In this document: piece after piece, positions 13,191-26,260 of the stretch
Layout of the letters: each line of letters begins with the position of its first letter
Numbering within the stretch: position 1 is the stretch's first letter
NCBI GenBank assembly: GCA_018806985.1
Contig: JADANN010000457.1
Location: forward strand, 2,232,001 to 2,296,000
DNA length: 64,000 bases
Source: Angiostrongylus vasorum
Taxonomy: Eukaryota; Nematoda; Chromadorea; Rhabditida; Metastrongylidae
Direction of reading: 5' to 3'
Notes under the pieces: generated by a model
The model's database searches: none
What the model was told of the DNA's origin: nothing
The model's input: only the letters and a program-made list of their open reading frames with translations
Program-made: the position numbers and the translations under genes

Positions 13191-13589
13191 GCATAACTGT
13201 TGCCACAAACATGTTATATGTAAAGCGCTTTTCACTCAAAGAATGGCCAATTTAAAAGCAACCACATGCTGAACATAAATGAATGAATACAGCTGTCTGA
13301 CAAGACACAGTATCTTCGTGAAACCAACAAGACCAATCATAAAGAGTCTTACAGCACTGAAAAGAATATGTACTAGCTAAAACAAATACCTATACAACAT
13401 GCTTACAAGAAATACGAAGAAAAAAACTGCTCTAGTAACAACCATTGACCCAAAGCGAGGACTGAAGAGAAGAACAAGCAGAGAACCAGGAGCCAAGAGT
13501 ATGTAAGCCTCAAAACACTCAGGACTGGGGTTCTCATTTTTTGGCCCTTACTACTTTTCTGCCACTCTGCATTCGTACTGGAACTTGCT

Positions 13590-13760
13590 TAATTCTTTAT
13601 ATTCTTGTTGAGCAAAGTGTAAGCGAAGTGTGATTTTATTGCTTTATTTACGAACAAGCTGACGTTCCCGCGGATTTCGCCTTCTTCAGAGCCTGGAGAG
13701 GTCAAGTCGACCGCAATCCACCCCGTCAAACCACTCCATAACGAAGCAGGAAAATAATAA
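13590..13760 (-). mobile_element. Solo PLE terminal repeat with degenerate hammerhead core
   Basis: TTGTTGAGCAAAGTGTAAGC and the block AGCTGACGTTCCCGCGGATT, ending in CTTCTTCAGAGCCTGG, match one arm of the 16.1 kb palindrome. On the minus strand CTGAAGA and stem II are intact, but GAAA is replaced by GGGAA. Confidence 0.55.
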
Positions 13761-15594
13761 ACCAAGATGTCAGTCGACTGAAAACAAACCAGCTTCTTCG
13801 CAAACCGCTTTCTATGAGTATTCTACTGAGCATGTCACGTGGAGAGCTCAACAAGAATGTGAAGAACTGTTCGATCAATGCCGAAGTGAATAGAGTCGGT
13901 CGTAGGAATAACTTGTTTAGTTTCAAACTACCCTCTCTACATATTCAAGAAAGTACTTCCCTACGATATGTCTAACAAATCATTGAAAAGATGACCAATG
14001 TGGAATGGAAAGACAATGTCATGCACGGCAACTGCTCTGATCACAACCACAAACGCAAGCCAAGAACTGAAAAACATCGGCAGAGAACTCATGTGACCCC
14101 CTCGGGTCAGAGACCAGACGCGAAAGCTGGCCAGACAGGGAGCGAGAACGAACAACAGACTGCTAGCAGGTGTTCTGTGGCAGTACAGTCATGCGTAGTG
14201 TTTTCAGGCTTGGTCAACTCCATAGTGTCGAACATCTCTCGATTAGGTCACGTGCGTATTCGCGCTAGAAGCAACGGCATCGCTAATGCAAAGGATAGGT
14301 ATTGATTACCACGCTGTGTTGTTCCCCATCCTAGTGTATTGTTGATGTACACGTCAATTATATTATAGCAGGAATACGGTTCACTGGATTTATAGTTCAC
14401 GTGCAAATGAGTTTACTGATCATTCTAAGCGTGAAATACACAAACCATAAATTTTTCAAAACTATCATCATTTAACCTTGGCCTTAACAATCAATACCTT
14501 CATAGATTGCCATAAATCGCATAGTTCAAGATAGCGACAGAAGATAACCGCTCTGGGCTTGAATGTTGCCGTTTTTCTTCCTTTCCTTTTTAAAAGCTTT
14601 CTTCCATACTTTTGAATACAAACACTTGACAGGCTTAATCCAGATTAAGCGCTACCTTTTACCCAATAACGATCGAATGGTCCTTATCCTAGGCTCCGAG
14701 GCTATCGATTGGTGGCCTTTAAAAAACGTTTAGGAACAGTTAGGCGCTCAACAGCTGAACACATCCTATCCACTCAACTCCTATTTTTTTCCACTTTACT
14801 ACAAATTTCCTCAGTCGCTGTAGCGGCTGCATAGCAATTTGTTCTAATGGGTACGAGCAATTCTTCTGATGGAATTCAACTCTACCTTGAATTAGATTCC
14901 AATGGAACTTAAGTATTGATCGGAAATTGGGACCAAGGATCCACAAATCAATATCGTGACTTTAATATTAGGATGAAAAGGCTCAAAAACATGTTCTAAC
15001 ATCCAACAAAAGCCAAATAAAAACGAGGTATCTTGCTTTTGATAAACACAAAACTCCACTATTTCGACTATGAAACTACATTCTTTTACTCTACTAGAAC
15101 TTCACTACAGGTATTTCGCCAAGAATACCAACATCAAAGCCAATATGTGCTATAACTCGTACCAAACTACAAACACGAATATTCAACACGACACTTTTTG
15201 ACTTACATTTTGTTATGTCACACGAATATCGACGATCTCTGAAAGACTGAACAATGAAAAATCGTTGAGAAAAAGTCGAAACACACGTCGGTTTAGTGCA
15301 CGTTTGCAAAGAGTTACTATTTATTTAGCAGAAGAAGTATAGCCCATTCACGACACGAAAGGGCTACACGGGAATTTTCGCTACGACACGCCGCATGACG
15401 CCGATCTGCAGACGCGGACAAAACGTGGACAAAACACGGACAAATGGCTCGGCCGGGGTAGTGCCAGCTGAAGGCAGTACGGGAGCTCGTCCACGATGCA
15501 TTGTCGGATGTATCCTTCCAGGTGTTTTACTTCAGCTAAAGTTCTCTATCTGTTTGTTCGTATTAAACACCAATTCTATGCGACTTGTGATTTT
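13761..15594. other. No gene seen
   Basis: Only short frames, the longest at 13991-14305, with no protein-like similarity that I recognise. Confidence 0.45.
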
Positions 15595-15985
15595 TAATTG
15601 CTTGGATACATGAATGGTCCGTCCTCACTGGTTGTGCGGGACCCAGCACAGTCTCCACTTTTCGAAGTTTTGCTGGTCTAGCCATTGTGACTTCTTGGAG
15701 TCCCGAGGTCAGCCTGGCCAAAGTCTGCTGCAGGTCGTCACCACAACAGTTAGTCGCCGCCCTTGTGGATCAGACGGAGATTTGCCACCATGCTGGTTTG
15801 GTACCAAGACGATGATAGATCCTGGTATTGGTTTACTCTTAGCTGGGCTTCCTGATGGAAACGCCAAACTTCTCAGCATGCGAGACCCTGCTGGGTATGG
15901 ATCTCCTCGCTGAACATTGCATTCCGACACCCATGAACACCTCCGAGCCTGCGATAAGGTGGTAAACCGTTGAGAGAGTTGGGAT
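15595..15985 (-). repeat. SINE-like family C copy
   Basis: It reads TTGGATACATGAATGGTCCG, TTTGCTGGTCTAGCCATTGT and TAGATCCTGGTATTGGTTTA in the order of the other minus-oriented copies. Confidence 0.72.
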
Positions 15986-16055
15986 TCAATGCGATCACAT
16001 CTTGATTTTAGTGATTCCCACGACCGACTTTCCGTTAGCCTTGGCATTGATCGAG

Positions 16056-16309
16056 TAATTCTCTATGTTCTTACTGAGCAAACACGAGGTGTTACTTTAT
16101 TCTTTTCTACGGCAAAGCTGACGTTTCGGCTGATTTCGCATTTTTTCAGAGCCTGGAAGGGGTTGAAAAAAATTGACTCCAGTCTACCGAGCCAACTCAC
16201 TTGACCCTTCCAGGCTCTCAAGAATGCGAAATCCCCCGAAACGTCAGCTTTACCATAGAAAAGAATAAAGTAACATCTCTTGTTAGCTCAACAAGAACAT
16301 AGAGAATTA
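16056..16309. mobile_element. Palindromic PLE terminal repeat pair with two hammerhead-like cores
   Basis: The sequence reads TCTCTATGTTCTTACTGAGC at the left and its near-complement at the right, with a short spacer at about 16166-16199. Each arm (about 110 bp) holds the motif AAACGTCAGC or its complement and GGCTCT. The minus core at 16116-16157 has CTGAAAA for CTGAAGA; the plus core at 16213-16250 has CTCAAGA. Both are probably dead. No protein remains between the arms. Confidence 0.7.
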
Positions 16310-17279
16310 TTTAGTACTAGTGTTTTTGTCTACATCTCTTGTTGATTTCAAAGTTAGAGTCAAAGCCATGAGAACGGCTAGTGAGAGTGCATTCAAGTCC
16401 AGAAACCTTTAACAAATTAACGACTTGTATGCATTGAATGCAATGCGTATATTGTAAAGAAATGACCATATACAGTTTAGCCCATAGTGAGCCTTATCAA
16501 ATGATATAAAGAGGAATAAAATCGCGAGATTTTTCTAACAGGACCATTTGAAGGCGCCTGCTGAAGCAGTTTCACGTAAAGTGGTTGGACAGCATGCAAA
16601 ACCTATACAGCTATAGCAAAACAACAGTTTTTTCACAACCGAACTGAACAAGTGGAGAAATACTCAGCGAATGGGAATCGCATGAATTGAGCGAATGATG
16701 AAGAGATAGTCAGCGTGAAGTCTTGGAGTCTTCTCTGGTTTCTTTTCCGTACATCATGATCGCATTAGGGATGAGAGTGAAAGAGGATTCTGAACGCCAA
16801 TGTATTCCGCTATGAGGAGGAGAAAGATAAAGAAGAGGAATACTTCAGCAAACAATGCTTCGAAGAAAGTGTACCAACTTTCAGTGCTTTCAAAACGGGA
16901 TGATTCATATGGTTTCTGATTCACGGGATGGCTCTGAATCCTGGCGAAAACATTGCGGTATAGGGGGTATTGTCGTAAAATAAACAATGTACCAAGAACA
17001 GCCAGCGCCAGCGAGCGGCCCTGATCAGTCGACTAGGGCCGACTCTAGTGCATGACAAGGGGCCGAGCACGTGTCATGGAACGTACACTGAAAAGTTTTA
17101 ATAATCGACGAGCGAACGAACACCTCATCCCGCATTGCTCAGCGAACGCCCGTCAACCAACAACTACTTTTACAAGAATCATAACTTCTTTCTGAGAAAA
17201 GTTTTTAACACCAATACTGAAATTGCTTTAGGAAGTTCCCTTCCTCCAAAAGCAGTGTTTAGCGATATACTTAAAACAT
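16310..17279. other. No gene seen
   Basis: Unassigned sequence between the PLE palindrome and the microsatellite. Confidence 0.45.
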
Positions 17280-17421
17280 CAACAAGTGTATATACATATA
17301 CATATGCATACATATATACGTATACATGTGCATACACATATACATATACATATACATATACATGTACATACACATATACATATACATATATATATATATA
17401 CATACACATACATGTACATAT

Positions 17422-17504
<83 letters not shown>

Positions 17505-17515
17505 GTATATAATAG
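17280..17515. repeat. ATACAT/TA microsatellite
   Basis: ATACAT hexamers are followed by a pure TA tract. All open frames here (Tyr/Ile/His or Met/Tyr/Val repeats) come from this repeat. It abuts the family A SINE at 17517. Confidence 0.88.
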
Positions 17516-17516
17516 A

Positions 17517-17815
17517 CCAAAGGGCGCGTGTGGCGCAGTGGTCGGAAGCGCCCTGTAACACACACGTAGAATCGATCCCCAAGCCCATGGCCCACCAAGC
17601 TTTCCCTCCGTCCCGTCCGGGATCAGCAAATTGGTACCAGACTTGTCTGGGAGGATAGCACCACTGGCTCGATACATTGGTAGGCCACCGCCAGTCATTG
17701 TAAAGGCCAGGTATGCATTCAATCACCTCCAAACGATGCTTAATGAAGTCGAATGCATGGCGCATTCCTCAGGGGATTGATGGACTCCGAAAGCTTCATC
17801 CTTATCTTTTATATA
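17517..17815 (+). repeat. SINE family A (tRNA-like head), near-complete copy
   Basis: The head has a pol III A box (TGGCGCAGTGG) and a weak B box (GAATCGATCCC). Next come a central block, CCACCAAGCTTTCCCTCC to CCAGACTTGTCTGGGA, and a tail with CATTGTAAAGGCCAGG and GAAGTCGAATGCATGGCGCA. Ten copies in the window define this family, about 280 bp long. Confidence 0.8.
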
Positions 17816-18202
17816 ATGCATCAGATTGAACAAGGCTATATTTTACTGAGTAGAAAAGTTGTGAACTCTAATTGTAACCCGACACTTATTTCAAGAAAAC
17901 TCAAAGTGAATTGACCACTAACTCACTTTACCACCTAAGGGTCGCTAATTTAAACTCATTTACCAGAAAGAAATCACGAAAAACTGTATTTGTGAAAAAT
18001 AGGAGGTATGCAATCCAATTTCACACAGGCCATCAGTAAATACAGGCGGTGAAGTGGCGATAATAGTCGATTTATGCTAATTACAACTTGGCTCTAGATG
18101 ACTGAAAAAGCAAGAGGGAAGCGTTGATTAGGTGATTAAAGAGGAGTTGCTGATCACTTTCAGCTTGAGGACGTGAGCAGATCAATCGTACAGTTTCTAA
18201 TT

Positions 18203-18275
18203 TATCAAATCCTCCCAAGGGTTTACTGCCTCATCGTGGCTAGGTCTTCCTGGGTATCTGGCTGCGATCTACGAC
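18203..18275 (+). repeat. Family C SINE head joined to an RTE fragment
   Basis: CCCAAGGGTTTACTGCCTCA, TCGTGGCTAGGTCTTCCTGG and GCTGCGATCTACGA match the first about 70 bp of family C. The sequence then switches without a gap into RTE reverse transcriptase. Confidence 0.6.
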
Positions 18276-19640
18276 GGTTATACGGTACGGTTAAGACCGT
18301 GTTATTGTTCAAGAAGGGTGACCTACACGATGTCGGCAACTATCGCCCAATCTGCTTGCTGCCTGTCGTCTACGAACTTTTCACTCGAGTCACCCTAAAC
18401 AGGATTGACAGAACAATGGATGAAGGACAGTCATGTGAGCAAGCAAGGTTTCGAAAAGCATTTAGTACGATGGACCGCATCCACACGATAACAAGGCTCA
18501 CTGAAGTATTGCGAGAGTTCAGAAGACCGCTCTAGCTCACTTCCATCGATTTAAAGAAGCCCTTTCACTCAACTGAGATAGAAACAGTCATGGAAGCCCT
18601 TGATAGCCAAGGAGTCCCTACTCAGTACACAAAGATTCTTCGGGAGCTGTACAAAAATTTCAGAACCAAGGTATCACCATTCTACAACGATATTAACATT
18701 GACGTCAAAAGAGGGGTTAGGCAAGGCGATACCATTTCGCAAAAAGTTATTTACCGCCACCCTCCAGAACGTCATGCGAACACCGGAATGGGATAATATG
18801 GGAGTGAAAATCGATGGTCGGCAGTTACACTATTTTCGCTTTGCTGATGACATCGTCCTTATAGCACCAAACATTAGCCAAGGGAAACGTATACTTGCCG
18901 ACTTTGAACGATGTTTATGAGGAACAGATTGGTTTCGTATGCTCCAGTCATGCTCAAAGGAACGAATATCTCCGAATGCTCCAGTTATTTTTATCTAGAT
19001 CGGGAAACCAACATTTTGAACGACTTAGCTCCAGAGCTGAGCAGAAGGAAACAAGCGAGAGCTTTCAAGAGCATCGAGGATGTAGTGAAGAGGACGAAGA
19101 ACATCCGACACACTCGACTCCGTGTCCACGTGTTCAACTCAACAGTACTTCTCGCCCTAACGTATGCGTCAAAAACGTCGTCGCTGCGTAAGCAGGATGA
19201 AACACCACTCAGCGTTATTGAACGCGCAGCCGAAAGGACGATGCTAGGAGTATCCCGTTTCACACAAGTAAGGGAAAGGATCCGAAGTTCCGACCTGCGT
19301 CAACGATCAAAAATCAAAGATGCCGTTCTTTATGCCGAACAGTCGAAGATAGGGTGGGCCGGAAACGTAATACATATGAATGGCAACCGATGAAGAAAAG
19401 CCGTTAGTGACTGGATTCCTCGTGATATTAAATGCACTGCAGGAAGACCACCGACCCGACGGTCAGAGTTATTCACGAAGAGCCTAGAAGGATGATATGA
19501 TGCACGACGAGTCTCTAGAGCGAGCAGAACTCACTGGGCTACTCTTGCACGCGACAGGGGAAAAATGGAAGATTTACTGGCGCCCGCTCGAATCACTCCA
19601 CGATCAACAGGACTACAAGTGATACAGGTGGTGGTTATTT
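18276..19640 (+). mobile_element. RTE-type retrotransposon, 5'-truncated, reverse transcriptase with few breaks
   Basis: This is the best preserved RTE copy. It starts inside the reverse transcriptase (LLFKKGDLHDVGNYRPICLL), with CEQARFRKAFSTMDRIHTI, VKRGVRQGDTIS, FRFADDIVLIAPN and then the thumb and C-terminal region (LRKQDETPLSVIERAAERT). It has an in-frame stop after EFRRPL and shifts near 18750 and 18900. The 3' end is the GATACAGG repeat tail near 19615-19640. It is joined at 18275 to the head of a family C SINE. Confidence 0.9.
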
Positions 19641-21266
19641 GAGTTAATGAACCTATCACAGGTAGAATATCTCAGATGACAAATGAAAACTCGTACATAA
19701 AATATTACTCTTGCTGTATCCCAGGTGGCAAACCAAAAAGCAGTGCTTGAAGAACAGTTGATTCACGTGGGAAAGATTCCGGTGTACCTTATAAAAACCG
19801 TGAAATTAGAAAAAAAAGAACTGAATTATAGCCCCGATAAGCATGGTAGTGCACTGGTGTGAAAAATTATCCGGAAATTTGATTTCTGGCATTCGGAAAT
19901 AGCCGACCAGTGGCTCGGTAGCAAGGTATTTCAAGTTTGATGATCAGGATTGTATATTATCAAGAATGTTTTTGTTCTTCTAAACCGAATGCATTCCTTT
20001 TTGTCATTCATTTCCTTAACGCTCTCCGACAATTGATGTTACCCACTAGTATGTTGTTATATCTAGATTCATTGCCAAGTTCCTTAACAAAAACAGCAAC
20101 TCCGGTCTAGCGCTTAAGAAGCGATCGATGATTTCCAATAAAAAAAGTTTTGAGAATTCACACCAGGTGCAATAATTCGACCTCCATAGGAAGTTCGTTG
20201 ATGGTTCACTGACATCCGAACAGAGATTCGTTGGGAATGGTACTGTGGTAGACATACTGATGTTAGGTAGAGCACGTGTTTTCATCCTCTAGTAGGATCC
20301 CGGAAGCTTCCGAAAAGAAATTTTTCCCGACCAGTAAATTGCCAGTCGGATTCAGATTCTGTTGGTTCCAAAACAATTCTTCGTGAGAACGAGTCATTAA
20401 ATATTTGTGTATTCAACCGAAGGCCTATAACTTCTCATGGGGCGATATGTTCTCTTCGACTTAGCTCCAATTCAAATGGGAAGGTAATCCAATATGTCAC
20501 ACAATTGTCGCCATTGTCGCCATAAACCCTGCCTATCACTGACGGGAAATCCATCTATTTCGATATAACTTCAGTTTACTATGTTCTGCGCAGCAGCATC
20601 CTTAATTTTTTTCGGGATTTATACGGAGACATCTGGCGGGTTGCTGACTTCGATGTCAAACTGAAAGTATACTTATTCGACAGGTTTCGCCTTTGGTTTC
20701 CACTCTTGCCAGATTGTGCTCCCCGAAGCCAAATCCGACTTTTTTTCTTCAGATATCCATGCCATATATAGCCGTATAACTCGATTACTTTTCTTTGAAA
20801 CAAAGCCCTTACTTGATGAAAACAATATCTCGCAATAAGCAGACTCAAGCTTCAACTTAAATAAGGAGACTCTTGAAACATCGATTAGAGAAGTTCTTAA
20901 AAAAAACGTGCAAAGACTAAACGCAAATGGTTGACACTAATAATACGCTTGAACTTCCCTACCCACCAGTTTATTAATATTGTAAGCAGCCAAATGCAAC
21001 ACAACATCACTGCGAATTTTTGAATCCGATGAATTCGAACGTTTGATGAAAAGGAGAGATAGCTTTAATTCAGAAGTTATGAAATCATGTACAAATGTGA
21101 AAACACAAACTGGCTACGTTTGCCAAGTTGGCCTGGTAAGGAAAAGAAGTTACAAAATCTAAAGAAAATGAAGTCAGCCGAAAAAAAATCAAAAGTACAA
21201 TATATGACTTTTTATCTACTTTTTCGGATTATTAAGATAAAACGAGGTTCATAAAAACGTCCATTC
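19641..21266. other. No gene seen
   Basis: Unassigned sequence with frames under 90 codons and no recognisable motif. Confidence 0.45.
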
Positions 21267-21302
21267 GGCCAACGTTTCGACGTCTTCGTCTTCCTTATGG
21301 CC
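21267..21302 (-). ncRNA. Hammerhead-like relic
   Basis: The minus strand reads GGGCC, ATAAGGA, GACG-AAGA-CGTC, GAAA, CGTT, GGCC. Stem I, stem II and GAAA are kept but the CTGANGA box is degraded. Confidence 0.4.
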
Positions 21303-21700
21303 CAATTTTTATTTATTGCCTACTAATTTTCCGTAGTAGAATATTATGTGAAGTACAACTACAGTGATGCTGAGATGTTTGCAAATGTCAAATCCTCTGC
21401 CAGCTTCGAATCTGCGATTACACTTCTCGCTCTCTCACGTATTACCCACTGTACCAATGAGGCCCTCGTTTTGCTTTACTCTGAGCCAATTTTTTCCCTT
21501 AGCGGTGCCACCAGCAGTCCCAACTTTAATCGGATATATGGGCTAATTGTAACGAAAAAAAATTAGCTTCGTAACCGAGTTTATTCCTTCTTTTTTTCAA
21601 CGCATGAGAAAATCATCCTAAATTCATTAGTCGTGAAAATATGTTAGACTGCAATGTTGCTGAGATATTTGCAATAATAGGCAGTGAATAAAAGGCTGAG
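21300..21700. repeat. Family D fold-back element
   Basis: ATTTATTGCCTACTAATTTT and ATTATGTGAAGTACAACTAC open it. TGCTGAGATATTTGCAATAA, then TAGGCAGTGAATAAAAG, closes it near 21690. The middle holds a degraded tRNA-like stretch. Confidence 0.55.
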
Positions 21701-22334
21701 ACGCGAGAAATAGAAATGTAGAAAGATGTTTCAAAAGATAGGTTAGATGTCTATTTAAAGTTAATATCCCTATCAAGTAGTTTAACCGAAGGATACGAGG
21801 CGCGTTTGTATGCATGGATGAAGGATGATGCGGAGTTGAACAATGACGATCTGTGCTACACCGATGCATTCGAGAATTCAAGGCATGGACTCTTCTCCGT
21901 CTGGTGCGTAGTGTTGACCCTCTGTGTATATTTAGCCATAATAATGTGTTCCTTGGTGTAGGTGGATTACATCTAGCAGATCGTTTCGTTTTAAAGCTTG
22001 ACTAGGAATTTATATAAAAGTCAAGCTGGGTCTCAATCCACCCATTAAATCCTAAATTGACTGGAGTTTAACGTGAAAAAGCTGTTCGTGAATGTGCCCA
22101 GCACTTAGAGCAGGTCTCAACAACCTACCCTTGAGTGCATTCTCGCCGACGCCAACGAAAAAAGACTTCACACAAATACTATGGTGCTCTTTGTATGTTT
22201 ACAGCAAACATAACATACGGCGGCAGTCAACCGGTGGTTACACGATGAGGTGTGGGGAGCTTTCAAGCACGTTAACATGTATTGTATTCTTTCGATCGAT
22301 ACTTAAAAAGTTTAAGTATTCACATGTCTTTCTT

Positions 22335-22545
22335 TTTATTCTCTAACTTCTATTTTCCCTCCATTCTTTTTTTTCTTCATGGCAAGGTATGATGTGAAGT
22401 ACAACTATAGGGATGCTGAGACATGAGCAGAATTTAGAACCTCAACTTCGTTTGTAATTTCCGTGTGGCAATCATGTAGGTGCATGAATGCTGATGTAGT
22501 GCTGTGGAGGACTAGTGCTCTCGGCACCCTCATTGTTCTCAAGGT
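22335..22545. repeat. Family D fragment
   Basis: CATGGCAAGGTATGATGTGA and AGTACAACTATAGGGATGCT match the family D arm; the rest is diverged. Confidence 0.5.
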
Positions 22546-22677
22546 GTAAGTTCCAAATGTCGTGATTTCGAAGCTGTACACTTCACGCAATATACAAGTT
22601 GCTTATGTAACCACATGACGTTACTAAATGAAGTTTCCATTCTTTGCTTCAGAATTTTAGTGTATTTTTTGTGCTTC

Positions 22678-22980
22678 AGAACAGAGTGCAGCGCAGTGGT
22701 TAGAGGTGTCCTGCAATATACACGCTTTCGTTGGTTCAGTTCCGCGTCCCGGAACACCAAGCCTTTTATCCCTCCAGAATCGATAAATTGGTGCTAGACT
22801 TGTCTGGGACAGTACCAGCATTGATCTGATATATCGTTACCACCGTAATGTCATTGTATAGGCCAGATATGCATTCAATTACCTGTAGGGAGGCTTGATG
22901 AAGACGAACACAAGGCGTATTCTTAAGGGGGCGTATTCTTAAGGGATTGCTTAATAGCGAAAGTTTTACTCTTACCCTCT
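22678..22980 (+). repeat. SINE family A copy
   Basis: It has the A box GCGCAGTGGTTAGAG, the central TAGACTTGTCTGGGAC, and a tail GGCCAGATATGCATTCAATT, with a short duplicated GCGTATTCTTAAGGG near 22915-22945. Confidence 0.72.
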
Positions 22981-23237
22981 ATTAATCTTCCGCTTTATTA
23001 GTGCGTTCCAACTACCGAGAATTTTAATACAGCTCTGATACAGACTGCACTTTCGAAGCAATGATGCTAAGGTGAATGAAATTCTTTGAGAAAAATGCGC
23101 TCCCGCACGACTTATACCAACTGGTACCACTCCCCGGATTCCTTCCCCACGTTTTCAGTTCTTGCCAGTTGTGTTGGAAAGGGAAGCATTTAGCAAGAGG
23201 AACTGATCTGTTCTTATACTATAACAGTTTAGGATAA

Positions 23238-23490
23238 AGGATGGAGCTTTTGGTTTTGGCCAATCCTTGAAGAATGCGCAATGCTTTCTACCCAATTAAC
23301 CTTTGTAGAGGTGTTTGAATGCATATTTTTCCTATGCAATGACTTGCGGTGGCCTACCGATGTATCATTTCGGTGTTTTTGTCCTCCTAAACAAGTCTGG
23401 CGCCAGTTTGCAGACCTGAGGTCCATAGAGGGTCTCGTTAGCCCTGGACGCAGTCATGTGTGCAGGGCCATCTATAGTCACTACGCTTCA
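23238..23490 (-). repeat. SINE family A copy, diverged
   Basis: In reverse orientation it keeps the tail (CCAATCCTTGAAGAATGCGC), the central CAAGTCTGGCGCCAGTTTGC and a damaged head. It lies 260 bp from the copy at 22678 in the opposite direction. Confidence 0.6.
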
Positions 23491-25080
23491 AATTATTTTT
23501 TCTAGAACAAAGTTGGCCTACAAGCAAACGTGGGTCAACCACGTAGAAGCAGAAATAGAGGCTTTTTTTTTATTTGGAGGGTTGCAATCTTTTAATTAAA
23601 AGTTAGGAATTGCTAAAAGTAACGATTCTGCGGCATAAAAGCGAACCTTCCCCATAGATTTACTTTCAAGTTCTCCTAGCACTAAAGCGAATGAGAACCC
23701 TAGAAACAGTTAAACATGTAATGCCCTTCATAAGCATTATTGATCATTACACACTATCTCTGTTGGTGTGTAGACGGAAATAACTTGGGATGTCCGCTAA
23801 GCCAAGCGGATCGGCAAGCTATAATAGTAATTGTTGGAGTAAAGGTTCACATATACAAAATCGTTTTTACCCACTTCCCAGAGAGATAAAAAATAGACGA
23901 AGAGCAAGCGGGTCTTCCGATTACTGGGAATAATCTCTCGATTACTAGAGTACTTGGAAACTTGTACACCCGAGAAATTTATAAAAGAGATTTCATCCCT
24001 AGCACTATTCTACTTTAAAGATAAGTTATTTTAAACATTGTTATTATTCTTTTGTTTACATAGTTTTCATTACTAATTTTTCGAGGCAAATCGTCTATAA
24101 AGTTCTCTACTGGTTTTTTTAAACATGGTCGACATCAATGATGCAGTCGGCGACACCATCGTCTGCTGACGAAATCGCCCTCGTTCAGTTGCTCTACAGC
24201 CCTGGATATCAGAAGCGACGACGACATATGGAAAGAAGGACTCGTCGGTTTCAGAAATGTGTCATAACATATTGAAAGGATAATTTTTACCCTGACAGCG
24301 CCTAGTCGTTACGATCTCAGTAAAGTGCACTACGAGCTGAGAAATGTGCGTTTAAAGCTGAAAGCCTAATCATATGTGAGCCCCATTGTCGTCAATGGGT
24401 CAAATTTATTGTATATTCGACCATCTGCAAGATTACACGGGAATATCGCTGCCTAGTTTCTAACACAGTTTATAGAGATTATTATCTTGAGATCCGGATG
24501 CATACATATTTCTACTTTCTTTGTAATGTTTATTGTTCCAAAACATCTTCCCATTGAGTGAACCACTTGTTCAGTTCATTGTGACTCTCATCGAAAAATG
24601 ACGCTACGTCATCTCCATCAAAAAACGATGTATTATGGTTTCCCTCTCCCTCTGCACGGGTACCTAAAAGGGTCGTTGGATGAGTTATGGTACTTGGTTA
24701 AAGAACTACTTAACAATAAAAAGCGACAGATCACTAGTTAGAATTATTAGCTAACTAAAATGCACTTTTAGTCCAAATGGAATTAGAAATCCAGCATGTG
24801 CATAAGACGATCTTCCTCTAGCAAATTTGAGCCTTTCAAATTTTCAATGGTATCCCAGACAACAACCGCTCGTTGAATAACAGATGTATGACTTAATTAT
24901 TACTCAAAGCATGCTGTCATCCACGTTTGACAAATGCGCTAACAGTTTCGACTGGAGAACACCCCAGTGAGTAAAATCTATCACTTTACCGTGTTCGAAA
25001 AACTGACCAACGTTTCCAATGCAAAGAACCCTAGTAGTAGTTATTGCTTGTGGTACATTATTAGTGCTAACACAACATAA
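23491..25080. other. No gene seen
   Basis: Unassigned sequence. A short frame starting MVDINDAVGDTIV near 24125 ends after 14 codons. Confidence 0.45.
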
Positions 25081-25172
25081 ATATGAATGCGTCGTTTTCT
25101 TGTTCAGCAATCGCGAGGTTGTTAAACAGCATACATTTACTTCCATAGAAAAACACAATACAATACAACGGT

Positions 25173-25208
25173 AGCTGACGTTTTGGCAGTATCGCCTTCT
25201 TCAGAGCC
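25173..25208 (-). ncRNA. Hammerhead-like motif, left PLE arm, inactivated
   Basis: This is the inverted partner of 26261-26296. It is identical in stem I, CTGAAGA and stem II, but the GAAA has become AAAA (loss of the conserved G12), which should abolish cleavage. Confidence 0.55.
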
Positions 25209-26260
25209 TGGAAGGGTATACTCATATACAATTTACTAGGCCAAACGCTTCAATGACACTTACAAAAAGACGAAAAACTCTATGGTAATTACATGGTCAA
25301 CAGCTTCTCGAAAAAACTCACCGCTTTTTATACGTGCCTTCCCATGAGGAAGATTAGAACAGCTGATTATAGTCGCATATAGTTGATGACTGCACCATCC
25401 CACATCAGAAATTGATGCGAACATACGGGGCCAGGTCGTGTGTGACCTCTGGGCATTCCTCCCTGCCACTCATTGTGGGGTTTTTGGCATTTATCCACAT
25501 TTACACTTGGCCAAAAGAAAGTCCCGTTTATGCTGCCCTTTATTAGCGATGAAGTAAACGTAGCGATTAAACGATGCTTAAGAAGGGCAGGTCTAGAGGA
25601 ATCGGTAGCGATAGTCGAAATACCACCGGCCACTCCACGCCGTCAGTTAGTTCGTAACCGCCCGTATGACCGTCCATGCGAAACAACAAACTGCGCAATC
25701 CGCCCCTACGGCAGGGACGGCGACTGCATGAGTTCAGGTACGATATACCTGATCCCTTGTAATAACTGCGGAGATGAATATATTGGCGAAACGGGCAGGC
25801 CTTTGTGTATCCGTATAAAAGAACACCTGGATGGCAAACGAAAACTAAGACAAAGTACCCCCACTACGCACGCATAGGATACAAAAGCACAGCGGGGACG
25901 ATTTTGAAGTAAAAGTCGATATCCTCGCACAGGAGAGTAAGAACACCAGCGCAAAAACTTCTTGAGGCTTTTTGGATAAATGCCAAAAACCCTGCAATGA
26001 ATAGCAGGGATGAATGCCCAGAGGTCATACGCGACCTGACCCCGTATGTTCGCATCAATTTCTGATGTGGGATGGTGCAGTCATCAACCTTATGCGACTA
26101 TAATCAGCTGTTCTAATCTTCCTCATGGGAAGGCACGTAAAAAAGCGGTGAGTTTTTTTCGAGAAGCTGTTGACCATGTAATTACCATAGAGTTTTTCGT
26201 CTCTTTGTAAGTGTTATTGAAGCGTTTGGCCTAGTAAATTGTATGTCAGTATACCTTCCA

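Noticed and set aside
17517..17590. Possible tRNA gene (A and B box present)
   Set aside because: No cloverleaf closes and ten similar copies carry the same non-tRNA tail; it is a SINE head.
17135..17765. Long Tyr/Ile/His and Met/Tyr/Val open frames on both strands
   Set aside because: They come from the ACATAT/TA microsatellite and its SINE neighbour; there is no protein-like composition outside the repeat.
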